Source: an uncultured Clostridia bacterium
GTDB lineage: Bacteria > Bacillota > Clostridia > Oscillospirales > Oscillospiraceae
Assembly (NCBI GenBank): GCA_945910975.1
Contig: CAMDZY010000026.1
Coordinates: 1 to 14,165, forward strand
Direction: 5' to 3'
DNA: 14,165 bases
Each line of letters begins with the position of its first letter. Position 1 is the first letter of the stretch. Of the stretch, positions 14,161 through 14,165 are shown one piece after another. Position numbers and translations under genes: made by a program. The notes beneath the pieces were generated by a model that worked only from the letters and a program-made list of their open reading frames with translations, was not told the DNA's origin and searched no databases.

Positions 14161-14165
14161 TTACA

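Overview
The window looks like part of the chromosome of an anaerobic, Gram-positive Clostridia-type bacterium. An Oscillospirales/Ruminococcaceae-like gut fermenter is my best guess, but this is inference without a database search. The signs are strong AGGAGG ribosome sites, a diderm-free lipoprotein-type peptide-binding protein, an ATP-type PEP carboxykinase next to a membrane decarboxylase of the sodium-pump class, and a VanZ-family protein. No RNA genes, transposases, integrases or CRISPR arrays were seen.

Region 1 (1-3894, plus strand): the 3' part of an ATP-grasp ligase (5' end outside the window), a second complete ATP-grasp protein, a SLC13/DASS-type permease overlapping it by 20 nt, and a VanZ-family membrane protein. 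The first three are tightly packed and look like one operon. They suggest that a carboxylate-amine type compound is made or modified by ligation and that a carboxylate or related anion is moved across the membrane. The compound cannot be named from sequence. A strong intrinsic terminator at 3946-3978 closes the region.

Region 2 (about 3979-9290, plus strand): a regulatory stretch with a 16-bp perfect palindrome, an extended -10 promoter and a structured leader precedes pckA (ATP-dependent PEP carboxykinase). pckA is followed by oadA, a small OadG/delta-like anchor, a separate biotin carrier protein and oadB (sodium-translocating beta subunit). The five genes probably act together at the PEP-oxaloacetate-pyruvate node. 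PEPCK can convert PEP and CO2 to oxaloacetate while making ATP, and the membrane complex can decarboxylate oxaloacetate to pyruvate while exporting Na+. Run in reverse, the set would make PEP from pyruvate. Codon choice here is strongly C-ending and differs from region 1, as expected for highly expressed central metabolism.

Region 3 (9298-14165, minus strand, convergent with region 2): a complete five-gene ABC importer of the dipeptide/oligopeptide/nickel class. In transcription order it comprises a lipoprotein substrate-binding protein, two permeases and two ATPases, with 4-nt ATGA overlaps or very short gaps between most genes. Its promoter lies beyond the right edge. A hairpin at 9251-9288 separates it from oadB and may terminate transcription from both sides.
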